Shown: positions 51,465 through 62,890 of the stretch, one piece after another
How the letters are laid out: each line of letters begins with the position of its first letter
Position numbering within the stretch: the first letter of the stretch is position 1
Origin: Monoplex corrugatus
Lineage: Eukaryota > Mollusca > Gastropoda > Littorinimorpha > Ranellidae
DNA length: 64,000 bases
Assembly: GCA_030674185.1 (NCBI GenBank)
Contig: JAPXFY010000026.1
Coordinates: forward strand, 59,185,965 to 59,249,964
Direction: 5' to 3'
Notes under the pieces: model-generated
Database searches by the model: none
What the model was told of the DNA's origin: nothing
What the model saw: the letters and a program-made list of their open reading frames with translations, nothing else
Program-made: the position numbers and the translations under genes

Positions 51465-54410
51465 AACATTTGTCTTCCTCAAAGGTTTCTCTTTCGTATT
51501 GTGTTTTTAAGTCAAAACATTTGTCTTCCTCAAAGGTTTCTCTTTCGTATTGTGTTTTAAGTCAAAACATTTGTCTTCCTCAAAGGTTTCTCTTTCGATT
51601 TGTTTTAAGTCAAAACATTTGTCTTCCTCAAAGGTTTCTCTTTCGTATTGTGTTTTAAGTCAAAACATTTGTCTTCCTCAAAGGTTTCTCTTTCGTATTG
51701 TGTTTTAAGTCAAAACATTTGTCTTCCTCAAGGTTTCTCTTTCGTATTGTGTTTTAAGTCAAAACATTTGTCTTCCTCAAAGGTTTCTCTTTCGTATTGT
51801 GTTTTAAGTCAAAACATTTGTCTTCCTCAAAGGTTTCTCTTTCGTATTGTGTTTTAAGTCAAAACATTTGTCTTCCTCAAAGGTTTCTCTTTCGTGTTGT
51901 GTTTTAAGTCAAAACATTTGTCTTCCTCAAAGGTTTCTCTTTCGTATTGTGTTTTAAGTCAAAACATTTGTCTTCCTCAAAGGTTTCTCTTTCGTATTGT
52001 GTTTTAAGTCAAAACATTTGTCTTCCTCAAAGGTTTCTCTTTCGTTTGTGTTTTAAGTCAAAACATTTGTCTTCCTCAAAGGTTTCTCTTTCGTATTGTG
52101 TTTTAAGTCAAAACATTTGTCTTCCTCAAAGGTTTCTCTTTCGTTTGTGTTTTAAGTCAAAACATTTGTCTTCCTCAAAGGTTTCTCTTTCGTTTGTGTT
52201 TTAAGTCAAAACATTTGTCTTCCTCAAAGGTTTCTCTTTCGTGTTGTGTTTTAAGTCAAAACATTTGTCTTCCTCAAAGGTTTCTCTTTCGTTTAGTGTT
52301 TTAAGTCAAAACATTTGTCTTCCTCAAAGGTTTCCTTTCGTGTTGTGTTTTAAGTCAAAACATTTGTCTTCCTCAAAGGTTTCTCTTTCGTATTGTGTTT
52401 TAAGTCAAAACATTTGTCTTCCTCAAAGGTTTCTCTTTCGTATTGTGTTTTAAGTCAAAACATTTGTCTTCCTCAAAGGTTTCTCTTTCGTGTTGTGTTT
52501 TAAGTCAAAACATTTGTCTTCCTCAAAGGTTTCTCTTTCGTGTTGTGTTTTAAGTCAAAACATTTGTCTTCCTCAAAGGTTTCTCTTTCGTATTGTGTTT
52601 TAAGTCAAAACATTTGTCTTCCTCAAAGGTTTCTCTTTCGTGTTGTGTTTTAAGTCAAAACATTTGTCTTCCTCAAAGGTTTCTCTTTCGTGTTGTGTTT
52701 TAAGTCAAAACATTTGTCTTCCTCAAAGGTTTCTCTTTCGTGTTGTGTTTTTAAGTCAAAACATTTGTCTTCCTCAAAGGTTTCTCTTTCGTGTAGTGTT
52801 TTTAAGTCAAAACATTTGTCTTCCTCAAAGGTTTCCCTTTCGTTGTGTGTTTTAAGTCAAAACATTTGTCTTCCTCAAAGGTTTCCCTTTCGTATTGTGT
52901 TTTAAGTCAAAACATTTGTCTTCCTCAAAGGTTTCTCTTTCGTATTGTGTTTTAAGTCAAAACATTTGTCTTCCTCAAAGGTTTCTCTTTCGTATTGTGT
53001 TTTAAGTCAAAACTGTTGTCTTCCTCAAAGGTTTCTCTTTCGTGTTGTGTTTTAAGTCAAAACTGTTGTCTTCCTCAAAGGTTTCTCTTTCGTGTTGTGT
53101 TTTAAGTCAAAACTGTTGTCTTCCTCAAAGGTTTCTCTTTCGTATTGTGTTTTAAGTCAAAACATTTGTCTTCCTCAAAGGTTTCTCTTTCGTATTATGT
53201 TTTAAGTCAAAATATTTGTCTTCCTCAAAGGTTTCTCTTTCGTATTGTGTTTTAAGTCTAAACATTTGTCTTCCTCAAAGGTTTCTCTTTCGTATTATGT
53301 TTTAAGTCAAAACATTTGTCTTCCTCAAAGGTTTCTCTTTCGTATTGTGTTTTAAGTCAAAACATTTGTCTTCCTCAAAGGTTTCTCTTTCGTATTGTGT
53401 TTTAAGTCAAAACATTTGTCTTCCTCAAAGGTTTCTCTTTCGTATTTTGTTTTAAGTCAAAACATTTGTCTTCCTCAAAGGTTTCTCTTTCGTATTGTGT
53501 TTTAAGTCAAAACATTTGTCTTCCTCAAAGGTTTCTCTTTCGTGTTGTGTTTTAAGTCAAAACATTTGTCTTCCTCAAAGGTTTCTCTTTCGTATTCTGT
53601 TTTAAGTCAAAACATTTGTCTTCCTCAAAGGTTTCTCTTTCGTATTGTGTTTTAAGTCAAAACATTTGTCTTCCTCAAAGGTTTCTCTTTCGTATTGTGT
53701 TTTAAGTCAAAACATTTGTCTTCCTCAAAGGTTTCTCTTTCGTATTATGTTTTAAGTCAAAACATTTGTCTTCCTCAAAGGTTTCTTTTTCGTATTGTGT
53801 TTTAAGTCAAAACATTTGTCTTCCTCAAAGGTTTCTCTTTCGTATTGTGTTTTAAGTCAAAACATTTGTCTTCCTCAAAGGTTTCTCTTTCGTATTCTGT
53901 TTTAAGTCAAAACATTTGTCTTCCTCAAAGGTTTCTCTTTCGTATTGTGTTTTAAGTCAAAACATTTGTCTTCCTCAAAGGTTTCTCTTTCGTATTGTGT
54001 TTTAAGTCAAAACATTTGTCTTCCTCAAAGGTTTCTCTTTCGTATTATGTTTTAAGTCAAAACATTTGTCTTCCTCAAAGGTTTCTCTTTCGTATTGTGT
54101 TTTAAGTCAAAACATTTGTCTTCCTCAAAGGTTTCTCTTTCGTATTGTGTTTTAAGTCAAAACATTTGTCTTCCTCAAAGGTTTCTCTTTCGTATTATGT
54201 TTTAAGTCAAAACATTTGTCTTCCTCAAAGGTTTCTCTTTCGTATTGTGTTTTAAGTCAAAACATTTGTCTTCCTCAAAGGTTTCTCTTTCGTATTGTGT
54301 TTTAAGTCAAAACATTTGTCTTCCTCAAAGGTTTCTCTTTCGTATTATGTTTTAAGTCAAAACTGTTGTCTTCCTCAAAGGTTTCTCTTTCGTATTGTGT
54401 TTTAAGTCAA
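46362..54410. repeat. 8-kb minisatellite, 50-bp unit, about 160 copies
   Basis: The core is 'tttgtcttcctcaaaggttt' then 'ctctttcgtattgtg' and 'ttttaagtcaaaaca'. From about 52850 to 54410 the period is exactly 50 bp; to the left many units carry 1-3 base deletions. In the right part every third unit has a variant base in 'cgtattNtgt', giving a 150-bp higher-order unit. Frames repeating CFKSKHLSSSKVSLS are artefacts. Confidence 0.97.
51410..51462. other. 53-base C homopolymer replacing part of a repeat unit
   Basis: The unit breaks off after 'cctcaaagg', is followed by 53 C, then resumes at 'aaaacatttg'. A run this long inside an otherwise C-poor array is probably a sequencing or consensus artefact. 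Confidence 0.85.
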
Positions 54411-54689
54411 AACATTTGTTCTGTGGAGGAAAAGGTTGTCTTGTTTGTTGTTTTTCTCCTTCTAATGCTAACGCTTTTTTTTTGTTTTTGTTTTTTTTGT
54501 CACAGGCACACAGAAAACACGCCCCGCGCGCGCGCGCGCACACGCGCACGCACGCACTTCGAACCGATATAAAACAATCTCTAGTTCATATATATATATA
54601 ATTATATATATATATATATAATATATATATATATATATAATATATATATATATATATAATAATAGAGAGAGAGAGAGTCAACAGGTGTA
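54411..54689. repeat. Simple repeats: (CG/CA)n and (TA)n
   Basis: A GC/AC-rich run at 54521-54558 is followed by interrupted TA tracts at 54586-54661 and (GA)n at 54664-54677. Confidence 0.85.
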
Positions 54690-55892
54690 CGTACCCATGA
54701 AAGGTTACTAATCAAATTGTCTGCTTATGGTATATCTGGCAAACTATTAAACTGGATACAAGGTTTTTTGAAAGGTCGAGTACAGCATGTGAGAGTAGGT
54801 GGTGAAAGATCTAATAAAGCTAAGGTTTTAAGTGGAATACCTCAGGGTAGTATCCTGGGCCCAATACTGTTCACAGTGTTTATAAATGACTTGCCAATAT
54901 CACTAAATAGCACCTGCAAAATATTTGCAGATGATACAAAACTATATGACAACACATCTCAATTCGCTGGTTTACAAAATGATATATATAAACTCCAAGA
55001 TTGGTCAGATGTATGGAATCTATATTTCAATATTTCTAAATGTGGTGTTCTACATATTGGTAAAACCAAACAAGAACACACATATATGAGACAAAATGAC
55101 AGCATAAAGCAGATAAAAATCCGAAAAGAGGAAAAGGACTTGGAGTAACCTTCGACAGCATGTTGTCCTTCGATTTACATATTGGTAAAATAGTTAATAA
55201 AGCAAATCAAATGTTGGGAGTTATTAGGAGAAGCTTTTCTTACTTAGATAAGGATATATTTCTAAAACTATATAAATCTTTTGTTAGACCACATTTGGAA
55301 TATGCAAATGCAATATGCTGTCCATTCTTGAAAAGACAGTCAGCGCAAATAGAAAGAGTACAAAGACGTGCAACAAAGCTATTAAAAGAATGCAAAGATA
55401 AATCTTACGCAGAACGATTGAAGTATTTGAAATTACACTCATTTAAAGGCAGAAGGACAAGAGGTGACCTTATTCAAACGTATAAGATATTTAATGGAGT
55501 TGATAATATTTGTGTTGACTCACTCTTTTCTGTTTCACAATGTAATATCACAAGAAACAAGGAAGGAAAGATATTTATTCAGCACTGTCGTACTAACACA
55601 AGAAAATTTTCTTTTTCACATCGAGTAGCCCCTTTGTGGAATAAACTCCCAACTAACATAAAATTTGCACAAGATACTAACAAATTCAAGAATTTTTTGG
55701 ACGAAATTCCAAAATTCAAAGAACTTTTTTTCGATTACGATGATTAAAGGCCTGATTAGGCTTGTGCAAACAAAAAGAAAATGCGCATTAACACCTGTTT
55801 TATAAATAGTTGAGAAAGAGGGGACGTAAATAGGCCGCAAGGCCTAGGCCATTGAAAGCCAGTCCCAACTACTACTACTACTACTACTACTA

Positions 55893-55943
<51 letters not shown>

Positions 55944-55945
55944 CA
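54690..55945 (+). mobile_element. 5'-truncated Jockey-superfamily LINE, third type
   Basis: Two adjacent frames encode the second half of a reverse transcriptase: LSGIPQGSILGPILF (motif B), KIFADDTKLYD (motif C), FNISKCGVLHIGKTK, then RRSFSYLDKDIFLKLYKS, VRPHLEYANAICCPF, QIERVQRRATKLL, GRRTRGDLIQTYKIF and the end LWNKLPTNIKFA. One base is missing near 55143 (KDLG becomes KDLE-stop), the only lesion between motif B and the stop at 55745. The 3' end is (TAC)n at 55868-55942. The endonuclease and N-terminal RT are absent. Confidence 0.88.
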
Positions 55946-56034
55946 GTCTCATCATGCGTTGAGCAGAAAACTTGTGACTAGTGGAGAGAGGTGTATAAAC
56001 AGAACATGGCATTTCGCCATTTCTGTGCGGACCC

Positions 56035-56130
56035 AGAGAACATGTATTTAATTTAACATAGCGAAACAAGACAGGAGCAAATGTTCAGCCAACTGGCTTT
56101 TGTCAAGTGTATAAAACAAAACAAAAACAA
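56035..56130 (+). mobile_element. Foldback family fragment
   Basis: Contains 'aaacaagacaggagcaaatg', 'cagccaactggcttttgtca' and 'agtgtataaaac', in the same order as 38740-38790. Single arm. Confidence 0.6.
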
Positions 56131-56259
56131 AAACAACACAGAATGAGAACACAGAATCAATACACAAACCTCAGTGGGGGAAACAGTAGCAAGATATCTC
56201 TGATAGTTTGTTGTTTCTGTGCAATCTCTCATGTCAAACAAGACCAACTACACGTTTAA

Positions 56260-56440
56260 CCCTTTGACTCCTGCACCCTATCTGCCAACTACAAAAACTT
56301 AACCCTTTGATTCCCTCACCCTATCCACCAGCTTCCTGCAGGAAGCTGGTGGATAGGTGAGGGAGTCAAAGGGTTGTTTTGCTTTGTTAGCATGGTTAGC
56401 AATGCAGGACGCTGGTAGACAGGCTGCAGGTGTCAAAGGG
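56260..56440. mobile_element. Composite TTAA MITE, copy 5
   Basis: TTAA at 56256-56259 and 56441-56444. Ends: CCCTTTGACTCC and GTGTCAAAGGG. The inner palindrome with 'cagcttcctgcaggaagctg' is present. Confidence 0.88.
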
Positions 56441-56644
56441 TTAATGACAGTCGTGCTGTTTTCACCAGACTGGATCAATCTGTTATTCGTTTGTCTATCT
56501 AAGGGAGTTTCCGGCTCCGTTAAAAACCCTTTCGCTTACAGTAGTTGTCGATCGGCGACGTGTAAGCAGAGTGCTGTAGTTGCCGATCTGAAACAACACA
56601 CACAACATCATTTTGAAATCAGTCACACGCTTTTTTTTTTGCTT

Positions 56645-57380
56645 TTTTTTTTAAAATCAGCTGTTTGGGTGCCATGAGAAGACTGAAGTCATGGTAATCA
56701 GTAAAAACCATGAAATCCCTTCATGCAAAATGACAGCAAATGGCACAACTTTGAGACAGGTTGATAAGTTTAAATATCTGGGAACGGTCATCTCACCAGA
56801 CCACAGATACACATCAGAAATAGCCAGCAGATTCGGCCGAGCCAAAATAGCATTTGAGAAGATGAAAAGCGTTCTTACCAACAAATGCCTATGAATTAAC
56901 ATCAGGAAGAGAGTTCTTGAATGCTATATATATAGAACCGATAATGTTATATGGTTGTGAGGCGTGGACATCAACAATCAAAGCCAGAACAAGCTTGAGG
57001 CAGCCGACATGTGGTTTTTAATAAGAATATGGAGAGTCCCATGGAGGGCAAAGAAAACAAACGAAACAGTCTTGATGAAGGCAGACTCACGAAGATCATT
57101 GATAAAGAAGATTATGAAAAGACAAGCAACATTTATAGGCCATTTTATGAGGAAAGGGGAATTAGAGCATCTGGTCACAACAGGAAAGCTGGAGGGAAAG
57201 AGAGCACTAAGAAGACCCAGGAAGAAAATATTAGACGGACTTGTAGGGTGGCTGAGGACAGAGAGGGCGGAAGATGTGCTTGCGGTGACAAGGGACAGAC
57301 GAATATGGAGGGCTATGATCGCCAACACCATGCAGCAGGGCACACGATTATTTACATACATACATACATATATATACATA
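56645..57380 (+). mobile_element. Decayed RTE LINE, post-RT and C-terminal region
   Basis: 56680-56894 encodes KTEVMVISKNHEIPS, FKYLGTVISPDHRYTSEIA and IAFEKMKSVLTNK, then a stop. After a frame break 56964-57345 gives the C-terminal domain: WFLIRIWRVPWRAKKTNE, RQATFIGHFMRKGELEHLV, KILDGLVGWLRTERAEDVL and WRAMIANTMQQGT. This is the longest RTE copy in the window and the reference for reading the others. The 3' tail is CATA-rich. Confidence 0.85.
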
Positions 57381-57419
57381 TCTGAATAAAGAAAGCTTGT
57401 ATTCAACAATTGGGTTTAA

Positions 57420-57482
57420 TCCTCTCTCTCTCTCTGCTTGTCTCTGTCTCTCTGTATGTGTGTGCGTGTGTGTGTGCGTGCG

Positions 57483-57560
<78 letters not shown>
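57420..57560. repeat. (CT)n(GT)n microsatellite
   Basis: A CT run at 57421-57455 is followed by a GT tract to 57559. Confidence 0.95.
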
Positions 57561-57954
57561 CGCTTACGATTGGGTAGAAAATGGCACTACGTGCAGAAAG
57601 CCAGAACAACGAGATCTACCTTTGACTTTTGCATTTTCCAAGCTGACATCCTTTTAAACAGTAACTCGTGCTGTCTTCTGTTTACTCATTTTATTCATGA
57701 AGAAGTAGAAGTGCACTGACCCAAATGCCTTGACATTGTATTGAATGCTTAGTGTCTGAAGTAGGCCTACTGAAAGGCTGGCAGAATGAATATCATCTTC
57801 CTGGTGAGATGCTGAGGGTTGTTTGGCAGTAAGTGCAAGTTCCTATATCAAGGAAATACGGGCATTACTAATGACAATACGTGGTTTGCTGACATTGCTA
57901 ACCATCACCATCATGAGCACATCGTCACCTTCACCTTATAATCATATGACTGTA
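57561..57954. other. Unassigned unique sequence
   Basis: No gene or known element recognised. Confidence 0.4.
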
Positions 57955-58250
57955 TGGTGATGTATCAGTAGCTGTAGAGTGTTAAGCCTTTCCATCTCTA
58001 GTTTGGTGTTGTCTAATTTACCTTTCTGCAACAGTGTTCTGATGTTCCATGTTGCTATTTTGGTGTTAATTTTGGTCGCAGTAGCTGGCTGACGGTCTGG
58101 TGTCACCTGTGCCGTATGACAGTCCCTTCCGGACGAAGGTGCCCCACAGGAGCACCTATTGACGTCGTTAACTTTCTTCTTCCTCTTTCCTTTGTCCATT
58201 TTTTTTCCCTGGGGAAAACTACGATGGTGGTTTCCCCTTGCCTTCCATGC
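57955..58250 (-). mobile_element. 5' part of an RTE LINE, start of the endonuclease
   Basis: The minus strand encodes a basic leader (KKMDKGKRKKKVNDVN), then KINTKIATWNIRTLLQKGK and LDNTKLEMERLNTL, the first motif of an AP-type (EEP) endonuclease. It is joined head to head at 58250/58251 to a plus-strand RTE C-terminal piece. Confidence 0.7.
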
Positions 58251-59150
58251 GAGGCGTGGACAGTCAGCAAGCAAAGCCAGAGCAAGATTGAGGCAGCCGA
58301 GATGTGGTTTCTCCCTCACGTACCCTCCGCTCTGCCTCCGATCCTCTGACTTTTCGCTTTCCACGCACTAAGCTCAATACCTATGGTCCACGAGCCTTCT
58401 CTGTTTCTGGTCCACTCTCCTGGAACAAACTTCCTCTCTCAGTCCGTCAGCAACCTACTTTTGTCTCCTTCAAGTCCGCTCTCAAAACTCACCTTTTCTC
58501 CTCCGCATAAAATCCTAACCTCACTCAACCCCCCCCCCCCCCCCTCTGCAGCCTGTCTCCGCTCGGAGGGGAATCACATGGTTATAATATAATTGTATAT
58601 GCTATGCTCTCTATAATTTTCCATGCTTTTATTCTTGCTTTTATTGCTTTCTTTCTCCCCATTTATAGCCATGCGTGTGTGTGTGTGTGTGTGTGTGCGT
58701 GTGTGTGTGTGCGTGCGTGTGTGTGCGTGCGTGCTTGCGTGTGTGTCTGCTTCAGCGCTTAGATTTGATTTTATCAAGATTTTGCGCTATATAAATATTG
58801 TAATTATTATTATTATTATTAGTTCCACGGACAGCAAAGAAAACAAACGAGACAGTCTTGATGGAGGCAGACACAAGTAGATCACTCATAAGGAAGATTA
58901 GGAAAAGACAGGCAACATTTATAGGCCATTTTATGAGGAAGGGGGATTTGGAACACCTGGTCACAACGGGAAAGCTGGAGGAAAGAGAGCACCAGGTAGA
59001 CACAGGGAGAGAATGCTGGACGGACTTGCAGAGTGGCTGGGGATGAGGTGGGTGGGGGAGATGCTAGGAGCAACGAGAGATAGAGATGGTTGGAAGTCCA
59101 TGGTCGCCAACGCCATGCGGCAGGGCACCTGATGATGATGATGATGATGA
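58251..59150 (+). mobile_element. RTE C-terminal copy split by a LINE insertion
   Basis: 58251-58312 encodes EAWTVSKQSQSKIEAAEMWF. The sequence resumes at 58821 with VPRTAKKTNETVLMEADT, RKRQATFIGHFMRKGDLEHL and a decayed end with (GAT)n at 59132-59152. Compared with 20641-20690, about 15 bp are missing at the insertion point. Confidence 0.82.
58313..58820 (+). mobile_element. L2/CR1-like LINE 3' end nested in the RTE copy
   Basis: It starts in the codons for [16 protein letters not shown] and continues to the stop after [11 protein letters not shown] (58508-58510), a C-run, the 3' UTR with (GT)n, and the terminal 'gcgctatataaatattgtaa' plus (ATT)n. Nearly identical to 26211-26775. Confidence 0.88.
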
Positions 59151-59384
59151 TGAGCTGTACTGTATGTGCAGCACTGTGTGTGTCTGCTGTGTGTACACTG
59201 TGTGCTTATACTGATACCACAGGGGGTTTTTTTTTAAATTTTCATTTAGGATCATTGCACTCAGGGAGGTTACCTTTGTGCTCACCTTTTTTTTCTCTCG
59301 TCCCATTTTCTGCGCCACCTTAATGGCCACAAGCTGAAACATTTTTACGATGCCATGATGATGACGTCGATGAGGATGATGATC

Positions 59385-59727
59385 ATGATGCTATGGAGTT
59401 CCATCTAGGATTGAGACTGCGTGACAGGGCTTTACTCTACGCTTACTATCATAACATATCCTGGCGTCAACCAGGCCCGAGAGATACAGACACCTGTGGT
59501 GCTGGTCAGAAGATTTGAGCAGCACCCTCAATGACGCATCCGTGAAGTGGATGAGACTCGACTGTGTGGTCCCAGTTTTCCTGATGAGCCCATAACACGC
59601 CCAGTTCTGTGTAGGAGCTGATTAGAAACGAAAAATCCCACACTGATTTAAGGGACTGATGGGGATTCGAACCCACAACCTTCCAGTCGGAAGTCCGTTG
59701 CACTAACCACTACACCACGGCGACTGG
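59385..59727 (-). mobile_element. tRNA-derived SINE, family A
   Basis: In minus orientation the head 'gtggtgtagtggttagtgc' and 'ggttcgaatcc' lies at about 59665-59727, with the tail near 59390 ('catgatgctatggagttcca' on the plus strand). The A and B boxes are better preserved than in the other two copies. Confidence 0.75.
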
Positions 59728-59879
59728 TGATACCACAGACTTGTTCAACTGATACGTTTTCTCTTCCAGCCATCTTTTTAAAAAAAAATCTTTTTCTCCC
59801 CCTGCCCCCTTCTCTCTCTCTGTCTCTCTTTAATGATTGAGTGCCGCGAAGTAATTGCAAAACTTGTCTAGGATTTTTC

Positions 59880-60420
59880 AAATGACTGGATTGGTCTCGA
59901 CAGGTTTCCTGTTGTGACTAAGTGCTCAAATTTCTCTTGCCTCATAAAATGTCCAATAAATATTGCTTGTCTTTTCCTAATGCTCTTCATAAATGTTCTT
60001 TTTGTGTCTGCCTTTTTCAAGATTGTCTTGTTTGTTTTCTTTTACATGTAGCCTACTGTCCATGGATCTCTTGACATTATTCTTAGAAACCGCATTCAGC
60101 TGCCTCCATCTTGTTCTGACATTGCGTGTTGACTTTGCTTTGCGTCCCTACAACAGTACTGGTTTTATATAACACCGAGAAACTCTTTTCCTGGTGTTAA
60201 TTGATAGATATTTGTTGGTGAGAGCGCTTTTCATTTTCTTGAATACTGTTTAAGGTTTGCCAATTCTGCTATATATATATCTAATCTGCATCTACTGTCT
60301 GGTGAGATGACTGTTCCAAATATTGAAAGTTAAGAATTTGTCTCAATGTAGCGTCATTTGCTGTTATTTTACATTAGGGGATTTCTTGGTTTTTACTGAT
60401 TATCGTTACTTCAGTCTTCT
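59880..60420 (-). mobile_element. Decayed RTE fragment
   Basis: The minus strand parallels 56680-57150 block by block, including 'agaagactgaagtaacgata', 'caccaacaaatatctatcaa', 'atggaggcagctgaatgcgg' and 'ggacattttatgaggcaaga'. All frames are broken. Confidence 0.78.
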
Positions 60421-60695
60421 TGCATTTGTTTACTGATATCGTTACTTCAGTCTTCTGCATTTAGTTTTTACTGATATCGTTACTTCAGTCTTCTTGCTAT
60501 TTAGTTTTTACTGATTATCGTTACTTCATCTCTGCATTAGTTTTTACTGATTATCGTTACTTCAGTCTTCTTGCTATTAGTTTACTGATTTTCGTTACTC
60601 ATCTTCTTGCTATTAGTTTTTACGATTATCGTTACTTCAGTCTTCTTGCTATTAGTTTTACTGATTATCGTTACTTCAGTCTTCTGCTATTAGTT
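60385..60695 (-). repeat. About 40-bp minisatellite derived from RTE coding sequence
   Basis: Eight units of 'gattatcgttacttcagtct' with 'tcttgctattagtttttact'. The unit is the RTE segment that reads KTEVTIISKN on the minus strand, continuous with the RTE fragment at its left edge. Units vary by one-base deletions. Confidence 0.88.
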
Positions 60696-61098
60696 TTGGC
60701 CCTGTATGTTATAATCATGCACAGTCATTTATGAAGAGGATTTCCAGAGGATGACTTTGACACTTGGTTTTAGCTTAAAGTCTCCACAGATTGAAGAGTT
60801 TTCAATATGAGTGAAACTTGATGTACACACCCTGTCAAAATATTTTAACACAAGTCAACATTTGCCATAAGGAGGATGGAAGATGTTGGCATTAAGAACA
60901 CATCCCTGTCTCAATCCGTTCTGCACTTTGAACGCGTTGGTAAATAGATTCAGTGTCACTGTCACGTCATTGTCCCAGCCTTGGCTGAGTGGCAGTTAAA
61001 ACTTTATTGTATGTAACTTGAACTTAACTTTTGAATTTAGTAATTCAGGGAACAGCTTAATTATAACAGTAACTGAAAAAGGTTTGTAAATGAACTGC

Positions 61099-61169
<71 letters not shown>

Positions 61170-61540
61170 ACAAATAACAACCAATTATAAATCAAAAACA
61201 AAGACACTGGTTTTGGAAAAGAGTCATTCTATCAAAATGCATTTAATCACAATAGTTTCGTTGGGTCAAACAACATTATTTCTTTGGGTACCCCACTGTC
61301 TCAATGGCCATGACTTTTACACCATTTTTTCCTTGGTCCTTCAACACACTACCTAACACCGATTTCATCTTAGAAATGAAAACTGACCTTGCAGATCAAA
61401 CCTGAGCAAATATTGAGCAAAGTCCACTGAGCGATGGTTTGGTCTCTGTGATTTGTAGGATTGGATCCTACTTTATCTCTGACAAACACTTTTGAACCAG
61501 TCTGGTACAGTACCACGTGATGACAAATGACCCACGTGAA
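60696..61540. other. Unassigned sequence with (AC)n
   Basis: The AC tract at 61101-61169 is the only repeat recognised. The left part to about 60960 may continue an old retroelement. No gene called. Confidence 0.4.
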
Positions 61541-61544
61541 CAAC

Positions 61545-62285
61545 TGACAGTGTCTGAACCACTGTCCGGTGTTGGCCTTCACACACAACCTGTGTGCAGA
61601 CCTGTCAATGCTTGAAAACCAGAACCACTGTCCTGTGTTGGCCTTCACACATAACCTGTGAGCAGACCTGTCAGTGCTTGAAAACCTGAACCACTATCCG
61701 GTGTTGCCTTCACACACAACCTGTGTGCAGACCTGTCAATGCTTAAAACCAGAACCACTGTCCTGTGTTGGCCTTCACACACAACCTGTGAGCAGACCTG
61801 ACAGTGCTTGAAAACCAGAACCACTGTCCTGTGTTGGCCTTCACACATAACCTGTGAGCAGACCTGTCAGTGCTTGAAAACCTGAACCACTGTCCTGTGT
61901 TGGCCTTCACACACAACCTGTGAGCAGACCTGACAGTGCTTGAAAACCTGAACCACTGTCCTGTGTTGGCCTTCACACACAACCTGTGAGCAGACCTGTC
62001 AGTGCTTGAAAACCTGAACCACTGTCCTGTGTTGCCTTCACACACAACCTGTGTGCAGACCTGTCAGTGCTGAAAACCTGAACCACTGTCCGTGTTGGCC
62101 TTCACACACAACCTGTGAGCAACCTGACAGTGCTTGAAAACCTGAACCACTGTCCTGTGTTGGCCTTCACACACAACCTGTGAGCAGACCTGACAGTGCT
62201 TGAAAACCTGAACCACTGTCCTGTGTTGGCCTTCACACATAACCTGTGTGCAGACCTGTCAGTGCTTGAAAACCTGAACCACCTC
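61545..62285. repeat. 66-bp minisatellite
   Basis: Eleven units with cores 'tgtgttggccttcacacaca' and 'gacctgtcagtgcttgaaaa'. Minus frames repeat CVKANTGQWFRFSST because 66 is divisible by 3. Confidence 0.95.
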
Positions 62286-62289
62286 ACAG

Positions 62290-62420
62290 AAACAGTCAAT
62301 ACACACATTAAAGATCCTGTAAGCCATATCACCATTAGGTGTCTTACCGAAACACGAAGATACCCATTATGCATGTGCCCACAGAAAATGACAGTATGAA
62401 TGAACATTGTGCCGCAACAT
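62290..62420 (+). mobile_element. SINE family B body fragment
   Basis: 'cacacattaaagatcctgta', 'aaacacgaagatacccatta' and 'tgcatgtgcccacagaaaat' match, inverted, the body seen at 44060-44160. No head. Confidence 0.6.
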
Positions 62421-62582
62421 AACGCCTGCACAATGTGGGACAAAAATTGAGCCACTGCTCCGGAAACACAGCGGACGTCAACAGTCTCCCACTTACAGGC
62501 AGGTTCTCACAATAATGTAACATCACACCTTTGTCAACAATAACACTGAAGGCAGCCTCAAACCAGATCAACAAACTTAGCT

Positions 62583-62712
62583 ACATAATAATAATGATAA
62601 TAACAACAATAATAATAATAATAATAATATAATAATAATAAATGATGATGATGATGATAATAATAATAATGATGATGATGATAATAATAAACAATAACAA
62701 TGATAATAATAT
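62583..62712. repeat. (AAT/GAT)n microsatellite
   Basis: Mixed AAT, GAT and ACA trinucleotides. Confidence 0.95.
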
Positions 62713-62734
62713 TCAACATGTTGCCAGTGTCCGA

Positions 62735-62890
62735 GCTAACAGGAACCAGAAAGAAATGAAAATCCAATAATGAGAACCCATAATTATACGAAGCACAAAA
62801 CATACAAACACAGCACACATTTTCGGCCAGCTGACCATGGTCAAGCCTATATCTAAACCAAACTTGGGGAACAAACAGCAAGACTGTCCT
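62735..62890 (+). mobile_element. Foldback family fragment
   Basis: 'aacaggaaccagaaagaaat', then 'cacattttcggccagctga' and 'ccatggtcaagcc', in the family block order. Single arm. Confidence 0.6.

Noticed and set aside
46942..52905. Many 60-117-residue frames repeating CFKSKHLSSSKVSLS
   Set aside because: Shadows of the 50-bp array; each ends where a unit has an indel.
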